The notes under the pieces were generated by a model. That model saw nothing but the letters and a program-made list of their open reading frames with translations, did no database searches and had not been told where the DNA came from. From the NCBI GenBank assembly GCA_050084515.1, contig CM114273.1:14384001-14448000 (forward strand): DNA of 64,000 nucleotides, given 5' to 3'. A program made the translations under genes and the position numbers. Source of the stretch: Blasia pusilla (lineage: Eukaryota > Marchantiophyta > Marchantiopsida > Blasiales). This document shows positions 21,670-35,400 of this stretch, piece by piece (position 1 is the stretch's first letter; every line of letters starts with the position of its first letter).

Positions 21670-23475
21670 TGTCACGACCCTCATGACCAAACGAGTGCCA
21701 AAGCGGAACATCTGAACACTAGCGGACTCAGGCTAAGATGGTTTGCGCGTTGGAGTGGTCTCGGAGAAGAGACAAGAGATGAGACGCAAGCAAGGCTTCG
21801 CGTTTCATATGTTGTGGTTGCGAATGAGAAACCTTGACCAAACGCCGATCAAGACTTGAGAGGAGTCAAGTCTAGGAAGTGGGTTGCCAAAGGAAGGAAT
21901 CCGGATTCGGAACGCCACTAGCGTTTGAGAGTTTCTGACTGTATTTATGACCATAAATTTTAGTTCCAAGATGCATTTGGGACAAGTAAGAATGCGTTGG
22001 AAAGCTTATGGAAAGTTGGTTCAGACGCACTAAAGATATCTGCAAACGCATAAGTAGCGGCTGAGAAACAACCCGAAAATGATTGTAAGTAGAATCGAGT
22101 TGAGGGCCACAATGAAGGGGGGCTAGTATTCTGGAAGGAGAGAGTAAGAGAGGAGAGGAAGAGAGGAAGAGAGGAGAGTCTCTCTTCAAAAAAAAGGGCC
22201 AAATCCGCCTCCTCTCTTCATAACTTTTTGACATATTTGAAATTTTTGTTTGCTTTCAAATTCAGGAAATCTTTAGAAGAGAGTATTTAGTGGTCCACAT
22301 TTGGCCCTAAAAAAACCTCCTCTTTCCTGGGGGCGAGAAAAAAGGAGACATCATAAGACCACTACAAACATTTTTCCATCACTCTCCATGTGATGTGTTG
22401 CTGGTAGTTTTAAGAGAGTCGGAGGTAGGAGTAGGAATCCACCAACCAATTCTGTCCCTCAAAGAAGTTCGAAGTATTTTAAACAAACCACTTTGAGGAT
22501 GCAAAATGAGGTTTTAGATTGTACTTTTATTTTTTTCTCAACCTTCACTTTGAGCTTGAACTCTATTCAGCCCCGGAAAATGATGATTTTTTCCAGACCT
22601 TGGATGGAAAAAGTGATTGGTTCCACACTTATGATTCCACTGATTTTTCAGTTTTCTAAATTTTGTGCAATTTGCAACTCGTCGGACTCAGAGGGGTTGC
22701 CAAAATATGGAAGAGGGAAAAAAAACTGTGGGACTGCTTAATATATGAACAAAAAAGTGCAAAAAATTTCAAAAAAAATTTTCCTCTCTTCAACCCAACG
22801 GAAACTCTCATAAAAAAAAAGTATCTATTCCGGTTGACCCTAGTTTCCTCTCTCCTCTCTCCTCTCTCCTCTCTCCTCTCTTCCTCTCTTCCTCTCCTCT
22901 TACCGCACCTCCACAATGAAGGGCCCGACCATCCTTTTCCAAAGATGGGGGGTTAGTGGAGATCCCCAGAAGTACTAGTAAGGGGGAAGGTCTCCACGGG
23001 TGTTTGGGACTCGAGCCCCACTTTGGGCGCCACGGGGCGGCTCAAGAGCATGGAACGGATCGGGAGTTTGGAGTTGGGCTTGAAAACCTTAACTAAGTCT
23101 ATTGAGGTGAATTTTAGAGATCCCTCTTGGATTCCAACGCACGACTCGATTACTTAGATCCCGGTTAGGAACTCGCACGAGGTTTGTTGAACAGTTGGGA
23201 TCGCTAGGCGTGCAAGTGTCGTTTTAGGTTCCTGGACTAACCAGAAAGTCTGTTCCAAGTCTTGAAGGACTTGTCGTGTTGGGAACCTAGGAATGAGGGA
23301 AGGTTGAGCTTGATGAGATGCCGAGTTGAGGACTCGGTGGGTTTTTAGGCCGCTTGACCCAAAGCCAGACTAACATGAGTGCGTTTGGGTGCAGGTTGGC
23401 TATAAAAGCGTGCCCTACTGAACGTACGCTTCCGCAACACTAAGATTGATGTTCAAGGAGAGTAGGCGCACGACA
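21670..23475. repeat. second, diverged solo LTR of the same family, interrupted by an insertion
   Basis: Begins TGTCACGACCC and ends GCGCACGACA, colinear with the LTR at 19694-20723. Shared blocks include ACCCTCAT-ACCAAAC, GGGACAAGTAAG, GATCCCCAGAAGTACTAGTA and GTTCAAGGAGAGTAGGCGCA. It is longer because of an insertion at 22120-22910. Flanks TCTAT and AGATT do not match, so no target-site duplication is visible and the copy is probably older. Confidence 0.75.
22120..22910. mobile_element. ~0.8 kb inverted-repeat (MITE/MULE-like) insertion
   Basis: Flanked by the 13-bp direct repeat CCACAATGAAGGG (22107-22119 and 22911-22923). Near each end is a purine-rich inverted repeat: left about 22144-22178 (GTAAGAGAGGAGAGGAAGAG...), right about 22862-22901 in reverse complement. 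The other solo LTR lacks this segment. The long direct repeat fits a MULE-type duplication. No transposase is encoded. An open frame at 22493-22741 has no resemblance to known proteins. Confidence 0.65.
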
Positions 23476-24424
23476 AGATTATCGAGGTGGGGCTCTCAAC
23501 GTCCAGAACAAAAAAACGGATACGTGGAGCCAGCTCTGACGAGTAATCATATTGAACGGCACTTGTAGATCAGAGGTCGTAATGAACATTCATATCTTTT
23601 ACCAGAGGATCATGATATCTTCTTTTACAAGGAGAGAAGGAATGAACTCCATAATACAATGGTTATGAAGAGAGATTTTAATATCTTTGTTGGGCCAAAA
23701 TGGAACATTCATCGCAGACTAGCACACACACAATGAATGAGCTTCACAATACAATGGTTGTGGAGAGAGTTGTTGGTATCTTTGTTGGCCAAATGGAACA
23801 CCCATCACTCTCTCACTCTCTCTCTCTCTCTGAATTGCAATCGATTATCTATGATAGAAATTTCATCACGTACTAGCATAAAGGTTGCGTTGGCGAATGG
23901 AAGTTGACCATTTGTGATGGATTTTCCTATCACTCATGCTCTCCTTGTAAAATTGCACATCCATCACACACTAGCATGCGTTTCAAGTAAAGCCACATAC
24001 CGTCATCTCCAATAGACCCCCCACGAGTAAGAACAAGTAGTTGCTGCACCAAAGGAACCCCTGGATCTTGAAAGGTCCCGATCGAAAAGACTAAAGTTTG
24101 AGTCTTAGAGTTACTTGAAGTCATGTCAACTGTTGGACCAACACTTGACATTGTAGAGCTCAGAGAGAGAATAAAACATCGCGCAGCCATAGGAGATAGC
24201 CATGCGGGGCCGTAGGGAGGAGAGCGCAATCATTGAAGGAGAGAGCACATGCAAAATTGATCTTAGATGTCAAGTCCCTTTTGAGAGCCCAACGCGGACC
24301 CATGAAATCCGAGCACGAGTTTAGAGCCGCCAAAGGAGAGAACCGGAGAAAGATGAGACCGCGCAGGAGAGCCAAGCTAAGCGCAAGAGATCTCATCCAT
24401 AACTTTGTTCCATGCTAATTGGCT
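23476..24424. other. intergenic with a ~90-bp tandem duplication and a (TC)n run
   Basis: The segment at about 23637-23727 (AATGAACTCCATAATACAATGG...) is repeated with changes at about 23730-23810, so a ~90-bp unit is duplicated. A (TC)n microsatellite lies at about 23814-23831. No gene recognised. Confidence 0.6.
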
Positions 24425-26163
24425 GACAGACTTATTATTCCATCAAATTTGCTTCTAAATCATGTTCGAGGTGCAACTTCATATGAGCACTTGAGATATG
24501 TACATGGAGTCATATATCCAACTTTTAAGGAAGTTGCTATTCAATTAGGACCTTGAGGATGATAATGAGGCCTTTCTTTGCCTACAAGAAGCTTCCGAGA
24601 TTCACACAAGATTCTCACCTCGTCAATTATTTTTTGTCATTCTAGCTTATAATACACCGGCTCGACCCGCTACATTATGGAGTGAGTTTTTGACTTTGCT
24701 CATAGAGGATCTTCTCTATGAGTGACTTGCGTTAAGCAAAACATGCAAGCATCCTTCCCTTTCTTCTTCTTCTTCTTCTTCACCATCATATCTATGGACT
24801 TAATTGGATATATCACTTCGCCTTGCAGAAAAGAGGAATTCCTAATTTGCCACATGATGCTTCCATCATCAACACCGCATTATTGGATGTACACTGTCAT
24901 TTTAAAGATCAAGGATAGAGATTTTCTGATTTAGGGTACATGCCACAACCTAACTTCGAAGCACCTCACTCACATAAAATTTGTGGAGGAAGAGGAACTC
25001 AATTATGATCGAGTTCAGTTATGCTTGCAAGTTAGAAGTGGAGAGGAGTCTTTGAATGATGGACAACGGATAATTTGGGATGGTATACATGATCAATTAG
25101 AGAAAATGACACATAATGCTTTACCTTCTGGAAATTTTTTTTCATTGATGGCCCAGGTAGAACAAGGAAGACCTTCTTATATAATCTTCTCCTTGAAAAT
25201 GTAAGAAGTGCAAGAGGTATTGCTTTAGCTGTTGTATCATCTGGGATAGCTGCACTATTATTAAATGGAGGGCGTAAAACACACTCACGCTTTAGGATTC
25301 CTATTAATTTTGATGAAAACTCCACTTTCGGAATACGTGTCAATAGCGCCGGAGCACGTATGATCCGAAGGGCCTCACTTATTATATGGGATGAGGCACC
25401 TATGACTATTTAGGATTTACTGGGTCATGATGATGATGATGATGATGATTTTTGGGGAATATTTCCTCTAACAAGTATGTGTGATGTAGAGGAGCATACT
25501 TACCTTAGTGTTGACAGTGTTCCAAACGAGGGAATGAGTTATATCTATCCAACTGAATTCTTGAATACATGCCCACCTTCTGGACTACCCCCACATTGTT
25601 TGTGTTTGAAGGTTGGTGCACCAATCATCCTTCGAAACATGAACGATTCAAAAGGACAAGCGAATGGCACTCGATTGATCATTCGTGGATTCATGCAACA
25701 TATTATAGATGCTAAATTATTACGGGGAAGAAAATTGGAGATCGAATTTTCATTTTGCTCATCCCATTGATTGCTTCTCAATCGGGCTTGCCTTTTGATT
25801 TGTGTAGATTGAAATTCCTATTTGTCCTGATTTTTTCATGATTATTAGTAAGTGGTAAAGTCAGACTTTGCAAAAGGTTGGAATTTACTTACCTTCACCT
25901 TTATTTTCTCATGGCCAACTATACGTGGCATTGTTTAGAGTAGGACAAAAGAGTTCAATTCATATTATGATTGGCAATGATACACACTCAAACGAGAATG
26001 ATGACTACACCCGGAATGTAGTCTATAAGGAAATTCTTACATTAAATAAATTACTCATTTTTTAAATGAGACCACATAAAGATATTTGAAAAAAATTATC
26101 CTTTTTTCAATTTTCAATTATTTCTAAAAAAAATTTTACATACCCGTCGGGCACCTTACTAGT
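24425..26163 (+). pseudogene. second Helitron remnant: Pif1-type helicase to 3' end
   Basis: Plus-strand frames give LLLNHVRGATSYEHLRYVHG (segment after the Rep domain), LNDGQRIIWDGIHDQL, a degraded Walker A (FIDGPGRTRKTFLYN, near 25140-25190, with the usual glycine-rich loop altered), ALAVVSSGIAALLL, IIWDEAPM (Walker B), then LCLKVGAPIILRNMN, NGTRLIIRG and SHGQLYVALFRV. Stops and frameshifts break it, and a (GAT)n run at 25428-25448 lies after the Walker B segment. The element probably ends at CTAGT (26159-26163), preceded by the palindrome CCCGTCGGG (26143-26151), as in plant Helitron 3' ends. The next base is A rather than the expected T, so the end is tentative. Confidence 0.85.
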
Positions 26164-26888
26164 ATAGATGGAGCCCTAAATGGTTCTCATCATTAACATC
26201 AGTTGGCAACCGCTAGTATTCCGGGCTGACGTAGTTTTGGCGGGGACGGCGGGAGCCATGGACGGGGACGGCGGGAGGGAGAACGGTGGGTGCCGGGGAA
26301 GAGAAGGGACGTGCTACATATCAAAACGGAGAGCGTGACAAGGGCTTTGTTTTGATCCGGACTTTGATGCATGGCGTGAAGTATTTTTATTTGTATTCAT
26401 CTTTTTAGAATTCGGTTCATATTAGGGTTCCAATTGTGAGTATTAGGGCTTTGCTTATTGTCATTTGGAGAAATTTCCCAAGGTAACGTCCTCTATTCAC
26501 CCACCCTTCCCCTCCTTTCCCAAATCCTTCCTTGTTTTTCGTATTTGTCGTATGTGCTTCTCATTTTGGTTCGATTCACGTTTGTATTTGTTACCCGTAG
26601 ATACACTTTTCTTTTCATCTATTTTATCTCGATTGGCCCATGATCTTTTCACACTCTTAGCAACTCTAGGTATTCATGAGTTCATTTTTGGGAGGGGGTT
26701 GGGACTAGAAGTCCTAGGTGATGTCGGTAGGTGAGAGTTTATGTTAGAGGGAGCATTATCGTGGACGGGAAGAGAGTTGTTTGCCAGGACCGCTCGTTCG
26801 AACGGGGATGATAGGACTGTTATTGGCGGGGGATTGTAGCACGATTTTATTGGAGGGGGCCATGTCCTCTTCTTGGTGAGTTGAATCC
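26164..26888. other. intergenic or 5' untranslated part of the non-LTR element
   Basis: GC-rich at 26220-26330, then T-rich. No conserved coding seen. It may include the promoter/5' UTR of the non-LTR retrotransposon that follows. Confidence 0.4.
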
Positions 26889-29800
26889 ATGCCTCAACCC
26901 GCATCAGCTCCCTGTGTGGGGACCCGTGGGTCGTCTAGTCGGGATACTAAATGCCCATGTTGTCCCGAATTCTTCACTCGTTCAGGAATTCGGAACCACT
27001 TAGCGGCTAAACATCCTGACTTTGATAGATTTGGATGGGTGGTCCCTCCTGTCGACCATGGATGCTCTCCGGTGCTTCCCGCATCATCGCCCCCTCTTGA
27101 GGCATGGGAGTGGTTGAGGTCCCACCAGGGCAGTATTATAGGTCTCTTCGAGACCCGTTTTCCCTGCCCGAGGTTGTTCCATAGGATCCCCCATGCTATT
27201 CGGGATGACCTCCACCACACATTCCTCCTTCCCCTAGCTAGGATCGCTCTTGATCCTATGGATGAGCTCTCTTGGTACCTACTACTTCTCCTTCCACGAT
27301 GGTGTCTTCATTACACTCGGGGAGGGAAGGCCGGTCATAGAGAGGTTGTGGCACGTCTGAGACGCTTTCGAGGAGGTGATTGGGAGTCTCTGCAGAGTGA
27401 GTTTGTGGCATTTGCCAGAGGTAGTAGTTCATCTGGTTTCCCGGCGGATGATCTTGGAGCAGCCTGGTTGCGATGATGTAGGACACTGGGGCGAGCCTGT
27501 GAGTACTCGCGAGCTGCACGTGCTCTTCGCCCGATGGACATGGCTCCTTCTTCAACTGTTACCATCGATGCCCTCGGAAGGCTACATCCTCGTCCAGCGG
27601 TTGACATTCCAGATTTTGCACGTGACTTCCATCCTGACACGGCTATATGCCTTGACCCGTCCCTCTTTGCACAGGCACTCGGACGATCTCCGAGGATTGC
27701 GGCCGGAGGTTTGTCTGGTATGATGTACAAACACCTTCGTGATTGCTTTCCTTCCGAGGACACCGCTAGCGGCTTCTCCAAGTTGCCTCTCACCTAGCTC
27801 AGGGGAGAGTGCCAACAGCAGTGGCCCAAGTCTTAGGGGCGGGGCGACTTTTGGCGTTGTCGAAGGAGGGTGGTGGTATCCGTCCGATTGCCATAGGTGA
27901 GGTGCTCTTGCGGTTGGTGAGTCGTACTCTCGCTTTGCAATTCCATGAGGCTTTCCAGTCACATCTGAGTCCGCATCAGTTTGGAGTTGCCACGCCAGCC
28001 GGATGTGAGACGGTTGCCTTAGGTTTGAGGGCTTGTCTAGATGTACATCCAGAGTGGGTGGTTCTCCAAGTGGACGTGGAGAACGCCTTCAACTCAGTAT
28101 CTCGGGCTACTATATTCACAGAGTTGAGGGACGCGGGTGGCCCCATGGCGAGCCTCATTCCCTTTGTGCAGGCTTTTTATGGGGCCCCTTCGGCCCTCTA
28201 TTTCCACCATGGTCGATTCGAGGAGGAGGTCACGGTCTTGGAGTCCTCACGGGACTCGTCAGGGTGACCCTCTGGGTGGCGCGTTGTTTGTTGTGGCTCA
28301 TTACCGAGCGGTTCTTTCTACGGTGGAGGCTTTCCCGGGTTGCATGTTCCCTTCGCTGGCAGATGATACTCATATTGTTGGTCCTGGAGATCTGGTTGTC
28401 CCTACATTCGAGCACTTTTCAGCACAGTTGGCACGTGTCGGCCTGGCGGTGAAGGTGGGAAAGTGCAAGGCTTGGTCTCCATCAGGCCTACGTGATGATC
28501 TACATTTACCCGACGGCTTCTTGCGACCTGTCGGAGGGCTTCGAGTCTTGGGAGTCCCGCTCGGGAGCCAGGACTTTGTATCGAGTTTTGTGGCAGCGGC
28601 TCTTACCGAGGATCTTCTCCACGTTGATGATCTTACGAGGATTGGTGACCCTCAAGTCGCCTTTGGCATTCTCTCTTCTTGTTTTGCTCTCTTTACCTCA
28701 CTAGAACGGTCTGGACATCTAGTTCCCTTTCTTCCCTATATAGATCCTTTGATAGGAAGCTCATGTATGTGTTTGGGGATCTTCTAGGACCTGGCTCCTT
28801 AGAGTGCCCCATGGGGGAGTTAGCTCGTAGACAGGCCTCTTGGCCGATTTCTTTTGGTGGAGTAGGTCTTCTCTCGATCGAGTTAGTGGCGCCCTCCGCT
28901 TTTTTAGGGAGTTGGGCCACAGTGGCACCCCTCCTTTGCTCCCGATTTTTGGTTAGAGATAGACCTCTCCTTCTACACTACGTCTCCCAGGTTGAGGATG
29001 GCTCTTTCCACGCCAGTCTTCACTCACAGCTTGTAGAGATTCCCTTCGAGTTGAGGCTAGAGCCGTTCTCCCCACTTTCTCCTCCTTAGTTACCTCCGGT
29101 CAGTCTGGGCTCCAATTTTCTTTGATGGAAGCCCACTTTGAGGCAGTTTTTAGAGGCACTATGTCTGACGGGAATATCCCCATGGAGATTAGGGCCCGTA
29201 ATCGTTCTTGCTCCGGAAAGGGGGCAGGCTCATGGGTAGGGGCGCCCTTCTCGAGCTTTCCGATCGCACCACTTACCTATACCACAGCGATGCGGTTCCG
29301 CTTGGGCCTCCCCCAACCATCGGTGGTTGGTTCGACACACTGCGAGTGTCGCCGGAGCCTGGATCCACTTGGTGTGCATTTGGCACGCTGTCCAGTTGGG
29401 GGTAGAGGATAGCCACTCACGATGCAGTGCGGGATATCATGTTCAATATTGCTCGGGAGAGTGGCTTCCATGTGCAGAGAGAGAGGCACTACTCCATGCG
29501 GGATTCCCTTATTCGTGCTGATCTTTACATGACACGAGAGGCTGAGGTGGTGGTGGTGGACGTGGTAGTTACAGATCCTACGCGGGAGGTAGTGCGAGCC
29601 CAAGTGGTGGCCCAAGGGCGAATGCTACAAGGAGCGGCGGCGGCGGCGGCGAAGAAGACACATATCTACAGTCGACTTCACGAGGACACATCTTCATCCC
29701 CTGGCCATAGAGATGTATGGGGCTATGGGGGAGAGGTTCGACTCGTTCCTTACGGACTACGCCAATCATCTCCACTCGAGAAATGGGTTGTCCTTAACTA

Positions 29801-30063
29801 CTGCGATTCTCTATTGTAGGCAGCGGGTCTCCATAGCGTTGCAGCGTGCCCAGGCTAATGGGCTTTTGCGGCGGGCTTAGGCTGTGGGAGACGCCGGTGC
29901 CAAAGGCTCACTTAGTAGTAGTCATAGTTCTCTTGTTGTTACTGATATTGTCTCTCAGTCCCCCTCTTTTGTACTTCCGATGGGTTTTCCTTCACACGTT
30001 TTTATCGAAGTGCATCTTCATACTAGTATTCCCGATCCTGAACGCTGTCATAAGTGGCTTTGA
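26889..30063 (+). pseudogene. non-LTR retrotransposon: C2H2 finger, RT, CCHC finger, restriction-like endonuclease
   Basis: The N-terminal frame 26889-27476 has a C2H2 finger (CPCCPEFFTRSGIRNHLAAKHP). RT follows across several frames: GGGIRPIAIGEVLLRLVSR, motif A VDVENAFNSVSR near 28072, RQGDPLGGALFVV near 28256, and motif C FPSLADDTHIVG near 28350 (ADD in place of YADD). A C-terminal zinc knuckle CECRRSLDPLGVHLARC lies near 29341. A restriction-like nuclease part near 29430-29580 has RADLYM and EVVVVDVVVTDP, with the Asp of a PD-(D/E)xK fold. The frame continues past a TAG (29878-29880) to a stop at 30061-30063. The layout matches R2-type elements rather than apurinic-endonuclease LINEs. At least four frame changes make it non-functional. 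Confidence 0.85.
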
Positions 30064-30070
30064 GAACGCT

Positions 30071-30079
30071 AAACCCTAA
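30071..30079 (+). promoter_or_regulatory. telo-box (AAACCCTAA)
   Basis: AAACCCTAAACCC at 30071-30083. This is both the plant telo-box found in promoters of housekeeping and growth genes and almost two units of the plant telomere repeat. It lies 0.84 kb before the RUVBL2 start and 7 bases after the last stop of the non-LTR element, so its meaning is ambiguous. Confidence 0.5.
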
Positions 30080-30321
30080 ACCCACGAGAAAGGCGAGCAA
30101 GCCGCTTCCTACGGATTCCTGTTTGAAATGCGCGGGGCGCCCGTGCTCTCAGTTCCTTCTGTCCTACGTGCTGAGCAGGAAGGAGGACAAGTTTGCCGCG
30201 AGGAGGGGGTTTAAGGGTTTGAGGTCGGGGAGCGCTTGGAAGGGTGTCGGGAATCGCTGCGGGTGCTCGGGACCGGCGGGATCGAGGTGTTGTGTGGATG
30301 CGCCCTCGGCTCTTCGATCTG

Positions 30322-30890
30322 CAGCGCCATCGTCTGCTGTCAGCAGAAGGTGTTGCATTTTCTTAGGAGCCTGGAGGTAGTTGCCGGAGGAGATGGTGGG
30401 TGGATTGCAGCTGTCGTAGTTGGGGTTGTAGTTGTGGAGAATTCTGTGGCCTGCGAGTTGGTTTCGCCATCGTTTCATGTCGGGGAAGGTGTAACATTTT
30501 CTTAGGGGACTGAAGGCTGCAGCTGGAGGAGAGGGTCGGTGGATTGCAGCTGCTGGAGTTGGGGCTGCAGTAGCGTGGAGAATTCTGTGGCCTGCGAGCT
30601 GCTTTCGCCATCGTTTCCTGTCAGCGGAAGGTGTTGGTATTTTCTTAGGGGAGTGCAGGCAGCCGCAGGAGGAGAGAGTTGGTGGATTGCAGCTGCCGGA
30701 GCCGGGGTTGTAGTTGTGGTGAATTCTGTGGCCTGCGAGTTGGTTCCGTCATCGTCTCCTGTCAGGGGAGGTGTTACCTTGTCTTAGAGGTCTGCAGGGA
30801 GCCGCTGGAGGAGAGGGTTGGAGGATTGCAGCTGCCGGAGCTGGGGTGTGGGGAATCCCGTGGCCTGCGAGTCGGTTTTGTACGGGAGAG
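30322..30890. repeat. minisatellite, about four units of ~141 bp, upstream of RUVBL2
   Basis: Unit starts CGTxTxxTGTC at about 30331, 30471, 30612 and 30753, giving periods of 140-141 bases. Each unit contains GTGTT...TTTTCTTAG, GGTGGATTGCAGCTG and GAATTCTGTGGCCTGCGAG. The last unit runs to about 30885, only ~35 bases before the RUVBL2 ATG, so it forms the proximal promoter and/or 5' UTR. Short open frames in it contain stops in each unit and are not counted as genes. Confidence 0.85.
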
Positions 30891-30917
30891 TAATCAGTGG
30901 AGGACGACGGTCTGTGA

Positions 30918-32408
<1,491 letters not shown>

Positions 32409-35400
32409 ATGCACTAGGCGTGCTTCTCATCTACCAGCCCTAGTGAGGTTTATATCTAGACGATCAACTGCTGTATTGATATGGATGCGACTTAAAGATG
32501 ATCCTGACCAAACCCTGGACAACACGAGCCTCTCACCTTGTAGCCGCAAGGAGGAGTTGGAAGCTTGCACGCAATTGAGGATTGCATCAGTTTCGGTAGA
32601 GTGTATCCATCCAGGGAGGCGATGTTGACATACTCCGATGAGCCAGTGAAAGAAAGATAATTGTGCTAATGCAGGAATTCAGGAGGCAGTTGTCTTACAG
32701 CCATTCGTAGAATTACGAACATGAATCTTACAATGGAGTTTTAACACCATTGGAGTAAGCGAAGCATTCTGAGGAGAGCTCGCTGACTCGATGGAACTGC
32801 GTGAATCTTGTGATGAAATGTTACCTAGCGTCATAGCTGAATCTGTATGTAAATGGAACATAGTCATGCAAAAGGTAGGGTATACAGAGGCAGCTTCCTT
32901 GTAGCCGTGTAAGGAACTAGCCGGTCAATTGTTGCACACCAATTGAGGTTATCATTTTTGAGGTAGTCTAGGCATTGGAGAGCACAGCTCAACTACAGGT
33001 TGGAGCAAGGATGAGACAGAGGTTATCTATGGCTGTATGTGTATTTGGATAAGAGATCAGAGGGCAGTTCCCTTCTGTCTGAGAAAAAAAAGGTCTCAGC
33101 CTTGTAAACGCAGGTGTTGGTCGTTCTTGAGATGGTCTATGCAGTCAATCATGGCACTCGAGGATCATTGTCCTGTCAGCACCATGACAAACTGGCTGGA
33201 TAGGATTGTTACTATGTCCCTAAACCATTTGAACTTCAGGAGGAAAGTGCAGTTTCCCAGTTGTAAACCTTCTAAGGACGGAAGCTTATGTCCAGTCTTG
33301 GATGGTCAAATGTGATAAGGGTATACAAAACTTTGGCTCTATTGACCTGATGGAGAATGCACCAGGCCCACAAGCCCACCCTAACCTACTTCAAACTCTC
33401 ACCATCAATGACATGAACACGGTAAGAATTCCCTCTGTTTCATGATTTCTTCAGAGCTTGTATGCGTACACTTCAGCAGCTATTCACTCCCACACCTTTG
33501 ATAGTAGCTGGCTATCAATTGTCCGCAAAGTTGCAAGATAAAATTCAGTAGGAGAACGAAGAAAATGGAAAACATTCAAGTTCGCCTCTTTCTCATCGCA
33601 ACAATAAACAAATGATGTTTGCTCTCACTCAATCAGAAGAGTACAAGTACTGAACCGTCTTCTTTCCTCCCACCGGGACTGGTAACGACCCAAAAATTAG
33701 CATAAATCTGAATCGCTCTACACATTCTAAAGCATTGCGTCGGATGGACCAGTTTGATCCGGATGAGTCAGACGGACTGGTCTTGATCGGGATGAACTAA
33801 TAATGTTGCTTCCTTACGTGGGTACATCACTGCAAAATTGGTATGCGCGGGGTACATCGGTAAACGTTAGAACAGGCAACTAAGAGTGCTGTTTTGGCCT
33901 TATCTTAGAAGACCTGCCCCATTCTGGAAGATGATGCACGAGTGAAGCCAGGGTGGTGCTCAGCGATAGTTCGAGAGATCAGAGGAGTTCTTTCTGCCTC
34001 GTGGGCCGTGTCTGAGTGACGGGTCCCTTTCACCTGTATTGCCTGCTCGGAATCGGGATCGTCTCTAAATGCCCGGGCTCAAACTTGCCGGCGGCGGCAC
34101 TATTTAGGGTTGGCACCAGATATCCGTTCTTATGTGGATGGCAAGGTCTCAAACGCATGTAAATGGCATGCGGATGGTGAGTGCATGGCATCGCACCATG
34201 TCAGACTTGAAATTCAAATGTGGTACGTTGTAAATCAGCAGCGAGATTGGGCAAATCTCATTCCAACCTTCCACCCTGGAAACCATGTGAGGGAATGATG
34301 TTGCAACGTTGGCGCATTGGAGAGGTAGCGACTCTGGGGAGCCCCGAGGGATTTTGTCAGCAATTCTTTCGTTGAGCCTTGAGGGATCTTGTTTGCAATT
34401 CATTCGTGGTCATGTTGCCTCAACCTGCTGCATATTTGCTTCTTCAATCTACTTTGGTCTTGCTGGCGCTGATTTCTGAACGCGTTTTGGCTTCTTCAAT
34501 CTGCTTCGTTCATGCTCATGTTGGTTGTGTATTGCTGAACGTGCTTCGTTCGTGGTCCTATTCCTTATTGGCATGAGTGGGATTGCTTCGTATTGGCTTC
34601 AACGGGATTGTTGAAGCTCCTCCGTCCGTCTCAACATGAAGGTCAGGTTTGTGCACATTTTATGAACATAAGAACAAGAGGAACGTGTTTATCATTGCGC
34701 AGACTGTATTAGGTAGGTAACGAGATGGGTTCAATCATTGCGCAGGTGTATTAGGTACCTCCGGTGATGAACCCACAAAGATTTTGGCCCGATGTTGACA
34801 TCTGCGGCTCTAATACTTACCGCGATTCCGAAATGCCTTCCATAAGCACCATTGGCGGCGCGCGAATTTAGGGTCAATTTGCGTGCCTATCCTAAGGGGA
34901 TTTGGAATAACTGTTTTATTGATTCGATACTCGTCCAAGTGTAATAGGTTCCACGTGTCAGCATTTTATTTAGAGATGTGGCCATTGGTGTTGGCTTTTG
35001 TAATGTGCATTTTCATCGGTCAAATTAGAAATGCCACTTCTTCATTTGTACTCTTTTTTCTCTATTATCTCATGGGTTCTACCGTGTACATATATTAGGT
35101 GCTCTAAGTAACTATGTGAAACCTTGTGAAGTCGTTGGTATGCGTTTGTTGAAATTTGAGGCCCTGTTTGTTATGATAGAGTTAGAATGCTTTATGTTTT
35201 CAAGGTTGGCATGCGATGGGCTTTTCTATTCATTGGGTGCCATTGTGCATTGTTTAGTCCATGGAATCATTATTGTGGTATGCCGTGTAGAGATTTGGGT
35301 TCATAGTTAATTTGAAGTGCAAAGCCTTGTAAGTATCCCATTAGACAATGCCGGAATGCTTTCCATGTAATTTACAAGTAATGGGTTCAATAAATTTATC

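Noticed and set aside
19694-23475. The two related LTRs as the ends of one non-autonomous LTR element
   Set aside because: The first has its own complete CTTAA duplication on both sides, which indicates an independent solo LTR.
30054-30380. 108-codon frame starting MALRTLNPKP
   Set aside because: Overlaps the end of the non-LTR element and runs into the minisatellite; no family resemblance.
30322-30890. Tandem units as a CRISPR array
   Set aside because: Units are 141-bp head-to-tail repeats without unique spacers, in a plant nuclear sequence.
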